From Streptomyces marokkonensis (GTDB lineage: Bacteria; Actinomycetota; Actinomycetes; Streptomycetales; Streptomycetaceae): a DNA stretch of 64,000 nucleotides. Positions within the stretch are counted from its first letter, which is position 1. Every line of letters starts with the position of its first letter. A program made the position numbers and the translations under genes. Positions 42,590-50,808 of the stretch are shown here, one piece after another. The notes under the pieces are model-generated. The model ran no database searches. It was not told the DNA's origin and saw only the letters and a list, made by a program, of their open reading frames with translations. Location: NCBI RefSeq assembly GCF_008312835.1, contig NZ_VSKS01000004.1, positions 248,001 to 312,000 of the forward strand, read 5' to 3'.

Positions 42590-45466
42590 TCAGTCCGCGA
42601 CCGCGTACGCCTCCACCGACCACAGCGAGTACCCGTACCGCGTGGCCCGCTCCTCACCCCGGACGCGGACGTGGCGGACATCGCGCTCGTCCATCCGGAC
42701 GGTCTCCCGCCCGCCCCGGCCGTCCCGGACCTCGGCCGCCGTGCGCCAGCCGCGGCCGTCCGCCGACACCTCCACCCGGTACGCCGACGGGTACGCGTCC
42801 TGCCAGTGCAGCGCGACCTTCCCCAGCCGCACCGGACGCTCCAGCTCCACCTGCCACCAGGCGTCGTCCTCGACGGGCGAGGACCAACGGGTCTCCGGGT
42901 CGCCGTCGTTCGCCGCCGAGGCCGGGAAGTCGGGCGTCTCGTCGGCCGAGGAGCTCGCCCGGCCCCCGCGGGCCAGGTCCGGGCCCCCGGTGCGCGGCAC
43001 GGCGTGGACGGCCAGCGTGCGGGTCGCGCCGCCGAAGCCGAGCCGGACGTCGTAGGACCGGGCGGGCGTGCCCGGCTTCACGGTCACCTCGACCGGCACC
43101 TCCACCGGCGTACCGCGCGGAACGGTCAGCGGCCCCTTCGGCACCCGGACGTCGAGACCCTTCGGGGCCCGGACGGTCAGCCTGCCGCGCACCTCGCCGG
43201 GGCGCAGCGAGCCGAGGGTGGCCGTCAGCCGCAGGGTGCCGCCGATGTCGGCGTCCGCACGGTCGTCCGCCAGCTCAAGGGAGGCGCCGGACGCGTCCGC
43301 GAACCACGGGACCAGATGCCGGACCCGGTCGGGATCGGCACCGGTGACCCGGACGGCGTCGACCGGTTCGCCGCCGGTGCGCAGCTCGGTGGCGCCCCGC
43401 TCGGACAGCGCGCCGAGACGGCGCCATCCCCCGCCCGGCGCGCGCACCTCCACGGCCCCCTCCGTCCCCGGCTCGGTGAGCACGGTCACCGCGTCCAGGA
43501 CGCGGGCGCGCGGGAGGTCGAGCGCGCGGTCGCCGCCGGACCGCGCGGGCGGCTCGTGGTCGATCCCCGCCCAGCTCCGGTACGCCTTCTGCGCCCGGCT
43601 CAGGAACGGGTCCAGCACGCCCTCACCCACCGTCACCCGCGCGGCACCGGCTCCGGCCCGCTGCTCGCCCAGCCTCCGGTACGCCGTCCAGGCGGCGTCC
43701 GCGTCCCCGGCCTGCTGCGCGCGCAGCATGTCCAGTGCCGTCGTACCGGCGTCGCCGTAGCGGGCCAGGCGCTCCGTCCAGGGGGCGGCCTCGGCGGCGA
43801 GCGCGGTGCCGGACAGCCGCCCCGGCAGGTCGCGCAGGGCGGTGAAGGCCGCGCGCAGCCGGACGGCCGCCCTGGTCCCGTCCCCGCCGCGCGCGGTCGG
43901 CCGGGTCCGCCAGAACTCCTCCATCAGCGGACGCAGGTACGCCGACTCCTCGCCGCCCAGCACCGAGGACGCGGCGTTCCCGGCGAGCGCCCTCAGGGCC
44001 TCCTCGCGCCGGGCGTCACCGCCGGCCAGGTCGGCGATGGCCGCCCGCCAGGACTCCTGGGGGCGGTAGTCGCGCGGGTTCCAGGCGAAGTCGGCGGCCG
44101 TGAACAGCGGGATGCGGGAGGCCTCGGGCTGCTCCATCGCGTTGGCGAGCAGCGCGGCCGATCCGGCGGCGACGGCCGGCTCACGCCCCTGGTAGGGGCC
44201 GAGGAAGATCCGGCCGGGGGCGTAGTCGTTCACCGGGTAGTTGTCCATGGTCACCAGCGGATGCCCGAACACCTCCCGCGCCTGTGCCAGTTGCCCTCCC
44301 GTGATGGTGCGCGGCACCACCCCGACCCCCGTCCACGCCACCTCGACCTCACCGTCCAGGGCGTGGGCGAGGGCCCGCCGGTAGGCGGTCGAACCCTCCT
44401 CGTAGTACTCGGTGGGCATCAGGGACAGGGGGGCCGCGTCCGGGTGACGGGCCGCCAGGTGCCGGGCCACCGCGTTCGCCACGTGCGCCTGGGCGCGGGC
44501 GGCGGCCCCGGGGCCCGACCCGAACCGGTCGGCGTCCGCCCCGCAGTGCCACTCGCTGTAGCTGACGTCCTGGAACTGGAGCTGGAAGGCGCGGAAACCC
44601 AGCGCCCGCATCGCGTCCAGTTTGCGGGTCAGCGCGCGCAGATCGTCGTCGGAGGAGAAACACATCGCCTGCCCCGGCGCCACCGCCCAGCCGAGCGTGA
44701 CGTGGTTGCGCCGCGCCCGCTCGGCCAGCTCCCGGAACTCCGCGCGCCGCCCGGCCGGGTACGGCTCCCGCCAGCGGGCCTGCCGCAGGAGGTCCTCGCC
44801 GGGCGCGTAGAGGTACCGGTTCTGCTTGGTGCGGCCCATGAAGTCCAGCTGGGCCAGCCGCTGCCGGTGCGTCCACGGGGTGCCGTAGAAGCCCTCCGTG
44901 ATGCCGCGCACGACGGTGCCCGGCCAGTCGCGCACGACGGCCGCGGTGATCGTGCCGTCCGGGCGCAGCAACTGCCGCAGCGTCTGCACGGCGTGGAACA
45001 GGCCGTCGCCGTCAGCGCCGGTGAGGGAGACGGCGCCCTTGCCGGCGGTGAGGGTGTAGCCGCCGGCCGGGAGGGCGTGCCGGGGGTCGTCCGAGGGGTG
45101 TTCCCCGCCCACGCGCACCACGAGCGCCCCTTCGGGCACCTGTGCGCCGAGGGCGGTGAACCGGCGCGCCCCGGCCTCCCGCAGCAGCTCCCGCAATGCC
45201 TCGACGGCGTACGGGTCGGCCGCCCCGTACGTGATCAGGGCCACCTCGTCGGTCACCCGGACCGCGGCGCCGTTCGCACGCAGGGAGTGGGGGCGCGGCC
45301 ACACGGACAGCTCCGCCGCCTCCGCCGCGCGGGAAGCGGGGGAGGCGGCCGTCCCGGGCGAGGGCGCCGCCACGGCGGCCGGCGCGCTCCCCAGGGTTCC
45401 GGCGAGGACGGCGAACGCGAGGGCGGCCCTCCTGGCGTTCGCCGTCCTCCCACGCCGCAGCTGCAC
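42590..45466 (-). CDS. Secreted GH84-type beta-N-acetylglucosaminidase (hyaluronidase-like)
   Basis: 958 aa from GTG 45466, placed by CAGGAGGGCAC; the frame is open far upstream but without a site. A signal peptide (LAFAVLAGTLGSAPAAVAA) precedes an N-terminal GH20b-like domain. The catalytic barrel is marked by GITEGFYGTPWTHRQRLAQL and KQNRYLYAPG. Then come an NPCBM-like segment, a beta-sandwich, and a C-terminal F5/8-type carbohydrate-binding domain (WSSPVEDDAWWQVELERPV). In GH84 two adjacent Asp catalyse; here the site reads LQFQDVSY with Gln299-Asp300, so the first Asp is missing. It acts outside the cell on GlcNAc-containing glycans, if active. Confidence 0.85.
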   Translation of the reverse strand: MQLRRGRTANARRAALAFAVLAGTLGSAPAAVAAPSPGTAASPASRAAEAAELSVWPRPHSLRANGAAVRVTDEVALITYGAADPYAVEALRELLREAGARRFTALGAQVPEGALVVRVGGEHPSDDPRHALPAGGYTLTAGKGAVSLTGADGDGLFHAVQTLRQLLRPDGTITAAVVRDWPGTVVRGITEGFYGTPWTHRQRLAQLDFMGRTKQNRYLYAPGEDLLRQARWREPYPAGRRAEFRELAERARRNHVTLGWAVAPGQAMCFSSDDDLRALTRKLDAMRALGFRAFQLQFQDVSYSEWHCGADADRFGSGPGAAARAQAHVANAVARHLAARHPDAAPLSLMPTEYYEEGSTAYRRALAHALDGEVEVAWTGVGVVPRTITGGQLAQAREVFGHPLVTMDNYPVNDYAPGRIFLGPYQGREPAVAAGSAALLANAMEQPEASRIPLFTAADFAWNPRDYRPQESWRAAIADLAGGDARREEALRALAGNAASSVLGGEESAYLRPLMEEFWRTRPTARGGDGTRAAVRLRAAFTALRDLPGRLSGTALAAEAAPWTERLARYGDAGTTALDMLRAQQAGDADAAWTAYRRLGEQRAGAGAARVTVGEGVLDPFLSRAQKAYRSWAGIDHEPPARSGGDRALDLPRARVLDAVTVLTEPGTEGAVEVRAPGGGWRRLGALSERGATELRTGGEPVDAVRVTGADPDRVRHLVPWFADASGASLELADDRADADIGGTLRLTATLGSLRPGEVRGRLTVRAPKGLDVRVPKGPLTVPRGTPVEVPVEVTVKPGTPARSYDVRLGFGGATRTLAVHAVPRTGGPDLARGGRASSSADETPDFPASAANDGDPETRWSSPVEDDAWWQVELERPVRLGKVALHWQDAYPSAYRVEVSADGRGWRTAAEVRDGRGGRETVRMDERDVRHVRVRGEERATRYGYSLWSVEAYAVAD

Positions 45467-45766
45467 GTGCCCTCCTGGTCGCTCGGGGCGGGCCGCCCGG
45501 CCGAAGGCCGACGGCCGTGTCCATTCCGTTACCGAGAAATCCAGAGCCCACCATTCCTGCGGTGAACGTGTCAATGAGAGTGGACGTTGTGGCGTATTTG
45601 TCCGACTGTGGAGTGAGGGGACGGGAAGAGAATGTGAGCAGGAGCACGTTGGGAGACTTTGTGCGTCTGCCAACGCGCCCGGTGGGTAGGGCTGCGGGAT
45701 AACCCGCACGACCCGCACCCGCACGCCCGCGTGATCCGCGCACCGTGCTCGACGAGGAGGCCATCT
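45467..45766. other. Divergent promoter region, GH84-type gene / malQ operon
   Basis: 300 bp. On the minus strand CTCATTGACACG contains a perfect TTGACA -35 near 45573, but no good -10 follows at 16-18 bp. No gene found. Confidence 0.4.
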
Positions 45767-46042
45767 GTGGCTGCACCGGCATACGTCCCGTCCCCCGCCC
45801 TGTCCAAACACGCGGCGGAGCCGACCGCCGACGACCTCCACCTCTGCGTCTTCAGCGCGGAGGGTCCCTGCACCGAGCTCCCGCTGACCAGCGAGCCCCC
45901 GCTGCCCGACGCCGAGCCCCTCACCAGCGAACCGCCGCTCGCCGAGGCCGCCCCCCTGACCAGCGAGTCCGACGCCTTCATGGACTCCTCGGACGCCTCC
46001 GGCCTCGACTCCTTCCCGGCCCAGTACCGCCCGGAGCCCTAG
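45767..46042 (+). CDS. Small repeat-bearing protein coupled to malQ
   Basis: 91 aa from GTG 45767 (GACGAGGAGG upstream). No signal peptide or known domain. The middle holds three PLTSE units (LPLTSEPPLPDAE, PLTSEPPLAEAA, PLTSESDA), followed by an acidic Ser/Asp stretch and AQYRPEP. Its stop at 46040-46042 abuts the GTG of malQ at 46043, so malQ translation depends on this gene. It may be a leader that tunes malQ expression, or a peptide product in its own right. The core repeats recall RiPP precursors, but no maturation enzyme is adjacent. Confidence 0.6.
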   Translation: MAAPAYVPSPALSKHAAEPTADDLHLCVFSAEGPCTELPLTSEPPLPDAEPLTSEPPLAEAAPLTSESDAFMDSSDASGLDSFPAQYRPEP

Positions 46043-48100
46043 GTGACCGCGCCACGGCCGGCCGAGCCCCCTTCCGAGGACCTGTCCCGGCTCGCCGCCC
46101 TGCACGGCGTCGCCACCTCCTACAGCCCCTCCCCGGACCGCACGGTCGCGGCCACGGCCACCGCCGTCGCCCTGGCGCTGGCCGCCCTCGGTGTGGACGC
46201 GGCGACCCCGGAGGCCGTCCGCGCCGCACTCACCGCCCGCGAGCGCGAACTCGGCGAACGGCTGCTGCCCCCCACCGTCGTCGGCTGGGGCACCGGCACC
46301 CCGGCCGCCCTCGCCGCGCTCCCGGGGGACACCCGGCTGCTCGTCCGCACCGAGCAGGGCGAGACCCGCACCTCCGCCGAGCACCTCCCGCCGGGCGTGC
46401 ACGAACTGACCGTCACCACCCCCGGCGGCCGCTCCGCCCGCGCCCACCTGATCGTGGCCCCGACGGCGCTGCCCGCGCCCCCGGGACGCTCCCACGGCCT
46501 CCTGGTCCAGCTCTACTCCCTGCTCTCCCGCCGCTCCTGGGGCATGGGCGACCTCGGCGACCTCGGCGAACTCGCCGGCTGGGCCGGACGCACCCTCGGC
46601 GCCGGATTCGTCCAGGTCAACCCGCTGCACGCGGCCGTACCCGGCCCCCCGACCGACCCCTCCCCCTACCGGCCGTCCTCACGCCGCTTCCCCGACCCCG
46701 TCCACCTGCGCGTCGAGGACGTCCCCGAGTTCGCGTACGTCGAGGACCGCGAGCGCGTCCGCGCCCTGCTGGAGCGGGCCGGACGACTGCGCGAGGCGGT
46801 GCTGGTCAAGGGCGAGCTGATCGACCGGGACGCGGTCTGGGAGGCCAAGCGGGAGGCCCTGGAACTCGTGGCGGACGTCCCGCTCGGCCCCGGGCGCCGG
46901 GCCGCCTACCGGGACTTCCTCGCCGCACAGGGCCGGGCCCTGGAGGACCACGCCACCTGGTACGCGCTCGCCGAGGTCCACGGTCCCGACTGGCACCGCT
47001 GGCCCGCCGCGCTGCGCGACCCCCGTTCGGCCGGGACCGCCCGCGCCCGGCGCGAGCTGGCGGACCGCGTCGACTTCCACTCCCGCCTCGTCTGGCTCAC
47101 CGACGCCCAGCTCACCGCCGCCCAGCGCGCGGCACGCGAGGCCGGAATGCCGGTCGGGATCGTCCACGACCTCGCCGTCGGCGTCCACCCGGGCGGCGCC
47201 GACGCCTGGGCGCAGCAGGAGTACTTCGCCGCCGGCACGTCCGTCGGCGCGCCCCCGGACGCCTTCAACGCGCGTGGCCAGGACTGGGGGCTGCCGCCCT
47301 GGCGCCCCGACCGCCTCGCCGACTCCGGATACGCCCCCTTCCGCGCCCTGCTCCAGGCCCTGTTCCGGTACGCGGGAGCCCTGCGCATCGACCACGTCAT
47401 GGGCCTGTTCCGGCTCTGGTGGGTCCCCGAGGGCCACCCGTCGACGGAGGGCACCTACGTCCGCTACGACGCCGAGGCCATGCTCGCCGTGCTCGTCCTG
47501 GAGGCCTCCCGCGCCGGGGCGGTCGTGATCGGCGAGGACCTGGGCACCGTCGAGCCGGGAGTGCGCGAGGCGCTGCGCGAACGCGGGGTGTACGGCACGT
47601 CGGTGCTGTGGTTCGAGCGGGACTGGGAGGGCGACGGCCGCCCGGTGCCGCCGGACGGCTGGCGCGCGGACTGCCTGGCCACGGCGACCACCCACGACCT
47701 GCCGTCCACCGCCGCCCGGCTCAGTGGTGAGCACGTGGAGCTCCGGGACGGGCTGGGGCTGCTGACCCGGCCCCTGGAGGAGGAGCGGACGGAGGCGGCG
47801 GCGGACGTCGAGGAGTGGCGGGAGCTGCTGCGACGGCTGGGTCTTGTGCGGGGGGACTCCTCCGAGGAGGCGGAGATCCAGGCCGTGCACCGGTATCTGC
47901 TGCGGACGCCCGCCCGGATGATCGGCGTGTGGCTGCCGGACGGGGTCGGGGACCGGCGTCCCCAGAACCTCCCCGGGACGTGGGACCAGTACCCGAACTG
48001 GCGGCTGCCGATCGCCGACGCGCAGGGGCGGCCGGTGACGCTGGAGGACCTGGCGGGGTCGGCGAGACTGCGGGCGCTGATGGATGTGCTGAGGGAGTGA
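46043..48100 (+). CDS. malQ: 4-alpha-glucanotransferase (amylomaltase, GH77)
   Basis: 685 aa from GTG 46043, immediately after the upstream stop. An N-terminal ~140-residue beta domain typical of actinobacterial MalQ is followed by the GH77 barrel. RIDHVMGLF contains the nucleophile Asp (near residue 450), VVIGEDLGTVE the acid/base Glu (near 498), and ATATTHDLPS the third Asp region. It transfers maltosyl/maltodextrin units between alpha-1,4-glucans in glycogen and maltodextrin metabolism. A weak GGCCGC/GCGGCC hairpin lies just after the stop (48107-48122). Confidence 0.95.
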   Translation: MTAPRPAEPPSEDLSRLAALHGVATSYSPSPDRTVAATATAVALALAALGVDAATPEAVRAALTARERELGERLLPPTVVGWGTGTPAALAALPGDTRLLVRTEQGETRTSAEHLPPGVHELTVTTPGGRSARAHLIVAPTALPAPPGRSHGLLVQLYSLLSRRSWGMGDLGDLGELAGWAGRTLGAGFVQVNPLHAAVPGPPTDPSPYRPSSRRFPDPVHLRVEDVPEFAYVEDRERVRALLERAGRLREAVLVKGELIDRDAVWEAKREALELVADVPLGPGRRAAYRDFLAAQGRALEDHATWYALAEVHGPDWHRWPAALRDPRSAGTARARRELADRVDFHSRLVWLTDAQLTAAQRAAREAGMPVGIVHDLAVGVHPGGADAWAQQEYFAAGTSVGAPPDAFNARGQDWGLPPWRPDRLADSGYAPFRALLQALFRYAGALRIDHVMGLFRLWWVPEGHPSTEGTYVRYDAEAMLAVLVLEASRAGAVVIGEDLGTVEPGVREALRERGVYGTSVLWFERDWEGDGRPVPPDGWRADCLATATTHDLPSTAARLSGEHVELRDGLGLLTRPLEEERTEAAADVEEWRELLRRLGLVRGDSSEEAEIQAVHRYLLRTPARMIGVWLPDGVGDRRPQNLPGTWDQYPNWRLPIADAQGRPVTLEDLAGSARLRALMDVLRE

Positions 48101-48199
48101 GGCGCCGGCCGCTCCCGCGGCCACCCCCCCGTCCCCCGGCCCGGCCCTTAGGACACCCCGGGCGAGCGCGGCCCCACCGCGTTCGATACGTTGGGGACC

Positions 48200-48475
48200 G
48201 TGGACAAGAAGAACGCCCTGCGCGCCGGCGCCCTGGCAGCCGGTACGACGCTGATGATGCTGCTCATGTCGTCCCCCGCGCTCGCGCTCAACCGCGACGA
48301 CGGCGACGACCCCGGCACGGGCCTGAGCGTCATCGAGACGCTGGGCCTCTACGTCCTGGCCCCCATCGGCCTGTTCCTGGCCATCGCCGCGCTGGTGGTG
48401 ATCGGTGACAAGACGCACAAGAAGAAGGACGTCACCACCTCCAACATCAGCACCGAGGCCGAAGCCAAGGCCTGA
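48200..48475 (+). CDS. Small two-segment membrane protein
   Basis: 91 aa from GTG 48200; a TTG at 48191 is in frame but less likely. The first hydrophobic segment (ALAAGTTLMMLLMSSPALAL) may be a signal peptide. A second helix (IETLGLYVLAPIGLFLAIAALVVIG) spans the membrane, followed by a Lys-rich cytoplasmic tail. Family unrecognised. A perfect 12-bp-stem hairpin downstream should terminate it. Confidence 0.7.
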   Translation: MDKKNALRAGALAAGTTLMMLLMSSPALALNRDDGDDPGTGLSVIETLGLYVLAPIGLFLAIAALVVIGDKTHKKKDVTTSNISTEAEAKA

Positions 48476-48518
48476 CCCGGGGCCACGGCCGCTCGCCGAG
48501 CCGCCCCAGCGCACTTTC

Positions 48519-48561
48519 CCGAGGGCGCCGTCACCGCCGTGCGCGGAGCCGGCGCCCTCGG
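48519..48561 (+). terminator. Hairpin terminator
   Basis: CCGAGGGCGCCG (48519-48530) and CGGCGCCCTCGG (48550-48561) are perfect 12-bp arms around a 19-nt loop, 44 bp after the small membrane-protein gene. No U-tract, as usual in Streptomyces. Confidence 0.65.
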
Positions 48562-48639
48562 TGCTGCCCGCGTGCCGCGCGCCCTCGCGCGTTCCGCCGC
48601 GGCGCGACCTCCTCACCGGTGGGCATCGAGGAGGTCCGG

Positions 48640-48999
48640 ATGAACGGCACCGCACGCGCCGTGGTCGTGGTCGGTTCCGGCCCCACCCGGCTGCTCGCCG
48701 GTGACCTCGCCGCCGCCGGCGTCCCCGTCACCGTGGCCGGGAAGCGCCCGCGCGCCATCTGCGACCTCTCCCGCGCCTTCGTCCCGCACGCCCGCACCCT
48801 CGAGCCGCTCGACGTGCGGGGTCCCGCCGGCGAACCGGGGGCGGCCTGCCGTCCGCCCGGCCGGCCGCGCCTGTACGACCGGCCGGCCCCCGGCCTCGGC
48901 CCGCTCCCCTCCGGCTTCCCCCGCCACCTGGTCGTCCCCCGGTACGAGGCCGAGAAGGCCCCGGACTCGGAGGCCGCGCTCGCCGCGTACGTCGGCTGA
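48640..48999 (+). pseudogene. N-terminal remnant of FAD-dependent monooxygenase
   Basis: ATG 48640 has GAGGAGG upstream and the N-terminus is a flavin hydroxylase: AVVVVGSGPTRLLAGDLAAAGVPVTV, KRPRAICDLSRAFVPHARTLEPLD. In intact enzymes the first motif is GxGPxGL; here it reads GSGPTRLL (with a Gly lost), and KRP lies where EKRP is usual. The frame drifts after the VPRYEAEK region (PDSEAALAAYVG stop at 48997-48999), whereas the family is ~400-550 aa. It is therefore a decayed fragment. Confidence 0.7.
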
Positions 49000-49016
49000 C
49001 GCCGCTCCCGGCCGCC

Positions 49017-49529
49017 CTACCTCTCGGTCACGAGCAGCAACTCCCGCAGCAGGGCGGACAGCTGTGCCGCCCGTTCCCCGTCCAGGGCGGACAGCGCCCG
49101 CGTCTGCTCGGCGAGGCCCGCGCCCACGGCCTCGTCGATCAGCCGCAGCCCCTCGTCGGTGAGCGTGACCCGGAGTCCGCGCCGGTCGTGCGGGTCGGGG
49201 GAGCGGCGCAGCAGCCCCGCGCGCTCCAGTTTGTCGAGGCGGCCCGTCATCCCGCCGGTGGTGAGCATCAGCGTGCCCGAGAGCTGCCGGGGGGAGAGGG
49301 TGTAGGGCTCCCCGGACCGGCGCAGGGTGGCCAGGACGTCGAACTCCCCGCGCGAGATGCCGTACCTGGCGTACGCCTTCTCCATGCGGTCCCCCATGGC
49401 GCGCGCGAGCCGGGAGATGCGCCCGAAGACCGCCATGGCGGTCGTGTCGAGGTCGGGCCTCACCCGGGCCCACTGCTCGATGATCGCGTCGACGGGGTCA
49501 TGGGGGCGCTGCTCCGGGGGTGTGGTCAT
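49017..49529 (-). CDS. MarR-family transcriptional regulator
   Basis: 170 aa from ATG 49529. The winged helix is clear: YGISRGEFDVLATLRRSGEPYTLSPRQLSGTLMLTTGGMTGRLDKLERAGLLRRSPDPHDRRG. The DPHDRRG wing is the MarR hallmark. It is divergent from the EamA exporter, and a perfect 12-bp-arm palindrome sits in the shared region, so it likely represses the exporter and itself. Ligand unknown. Confidence 0.92.
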   Translation of the reverse strand: MTTPPEQRPHDPVDAIIEQWARVRPDLDTTAMAVFGRISRLARAMGDRMEKAYARYGISRGEFDVLATLRRSGEPYTLSPRQLSGTLMLTTGGMTGRLDKLERAGLLRRSPDPHDRRGLRVTLTDEGLRLIDEAVGAGLAEQTRALSALDGERAAQLSALLRELLLVTER

Positions 49530-49589
49530 GGGCAGGAGTATCCGCCGCGGTCGGGTCGTCGGCAAGAAAGTGGATCGGCGGAAAGCGGC

Positions 49590-49624
49590 TTGACGACAAG
49601 TAGCTTGCCGCTAAGCTACTTGTC
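49590..49624. promoter_or_regulatory. MarR operator overlapping the exporter promoter
   Basis: GACAAGTAGCTT (49595-49606) and AAGCTACTTGTC (49613-49624) are perfect 12-bp arms around GCCGCT. A -35 TTGACG (49590-49595) and a -10 TAAGCT (49612-49617; 16-bp spacer) overlap them, so a bound repressor would block RNA polymerase. Confidence 0.75.
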
Positions 49625-49670
49625 GCTGACCTACTGGACGACCCGCCATCGACCGGAAGTGGAGTGCCCC

Positions 49671-50603
49671 ATGGCCGCCGGCCGCGCCGCCCTCATCGCG
49701 CTCACCGCCCTCGCCCCCGTCTCCTGGGGCACCACCTACGCCGTCACCACGGAGTTCCTCCCGCCCGGCCGTCCGCTGTTCACCGGCCTGATGCGCGCCC
49801 TGCCCGCCGGGCTGGTGCTGCTCGCGCTCGTCCGGGTGCTGCCGCGCGGAGCCTGGTGGTGGAGGGCGAGCGCGCTCGGCGCGCTCAACATCGGTGCCTT
49901 CTTCCCTCTGCTGTTCCTCTCCGCGTACCGGCTGCCCGGCGGCATGGCGGCGGTCGTCGGCTCGGTCGGCCCCCTGTTCGTCGTCGCCCTCTCGGCCCTG
50001 CTGCTGGGGCAGCGGCCGAGGGCCCGCACCGTCCTCACCGCGGTCGTGGCGGCGTTCGGCGTCAGCCTGGTCGTCCTGAAGGCGGCCGGAGCGCTGGACC
50101 TCGTCGGCGTGCTCGCGGCCCTCGCCTCCACCGCGTCGATGTCCGCCGGCACGGTGCTCACCCAGCGGTGGGGCCGTCCCGAGGGTGTCGGCCCCCTCGC
50201 CCTCGCCGGCTGGCAGCTCACCGCGGGCGGCCTGCTCATCGCCCCTCTCGCCCTCCTGGCCGAGGGCGCGCCGCCCGCCCTGGACGCGCCGGCGGTCGGG
50301 GGGTACGTGTATCTCGCCCTGGCGAACACGGCGGTCGCGTACTGGCTGTGGTTCCGGGGCATCGGACACCTCTCCGCCACCCAGGTCACCTTCCTCGGCC
50401 CGCTCTCCCCGCTCACGGCGGCGGTGGTCGGCTGGGCGGCCCTCGGGGAGGCGCTGACACCCTTGCAACTGGCGGGCATGGCACTGGCGTTCGGGGCGAC
50501 GGTGGCGGGGCAGATCACCGCGCGCACCGGCGCGGCCCCCGGAGCGACCGTGCCCTCCCGCGCCACTCCCGCCGCCGCGGAACCGCCGGAGGTCCGGTGC
50601 TGA
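49671..50603 (+). CDS. EamA/DMT-superfamily exporter
   Basis: 310 aa from ATG 49671. Ten hydrophobic segments in two EamA repeats (LIALTALAPVSWGTTYAVTT ... and VGVLAALASTASMSAGTVLTQRWG ...), ending in a Pro/Ala-rich tail. The drug/metabolite transporter family exports small metabolites such as amino acids or toxic compounds; substrate unknown. Controlled by the divergent MarR through the operator 46 bp upstream. Confidence 0.9.
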   Translation: MAAGRAALIALTALAPVSWGTTYAVTTEFLPPGRPLFTGLMRALPAGLVLLALVRVLPRGAWWWRASALGALNIGAFFPLLFLSAYRLPGGMAAVVGSVGPLFVVALSALLLGQRPRARTVLTAVVAAFGVSLVVLKAAGALDLVGVLAALASTASMSAGTVLTQRWGRPEGVGPLALAGWQLTAGGLLIAPLALLAEGAPPALDAPAVGGYVYLALANTAVAYWLWFRGIGHLSATQVTFLGPLSPLTAAVVGWAALGEALTPLQLAGMALAFGATVAGQITARTGAAPGATVPSRATPAAAEPPEVRC

Positions 50604-50691
50604 GGCGACCGCACCCTTTGCGCCACGCGGGGTGAAAGTGGCGCGTTCAACCGTTGCTGCCTCGTGGGGCGACGCGCAGCCTGATAGCTCG

Positions 50692-50705
50692 CGGGAGCGC
50701 TCCCA
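50692..50705. promoter_or_regulatory. CebR-type operator
   Basis: CGGGAGCGCTCCCA differs only in its first base from the CebR consensus TGGGAGCGCTCCCA. It lies ~105 bp upstream of the sugar dehydrogenase-CBM2 gene, so that gene should be released by cello-oligosaccharides. Confidence 0.75.
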
Positions 50706-50808
50706 CCCTGTCGAACCCCGGCAGTGAAGCCGCTCGCGCCCGCTGCCCGAAGAAGCACCGCCAAGCACCACTGCCGTGAAAGCGTCCCCAGTCGTTTCTG
50801 GAGCCGAC

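Noticed and set aside
45467-46630. Long N-terminal extension of the GH84-type frame
   Set aside because: No ribosome site or similarity; signal peptide begins at GTG 45466 with AGGAGG before it.
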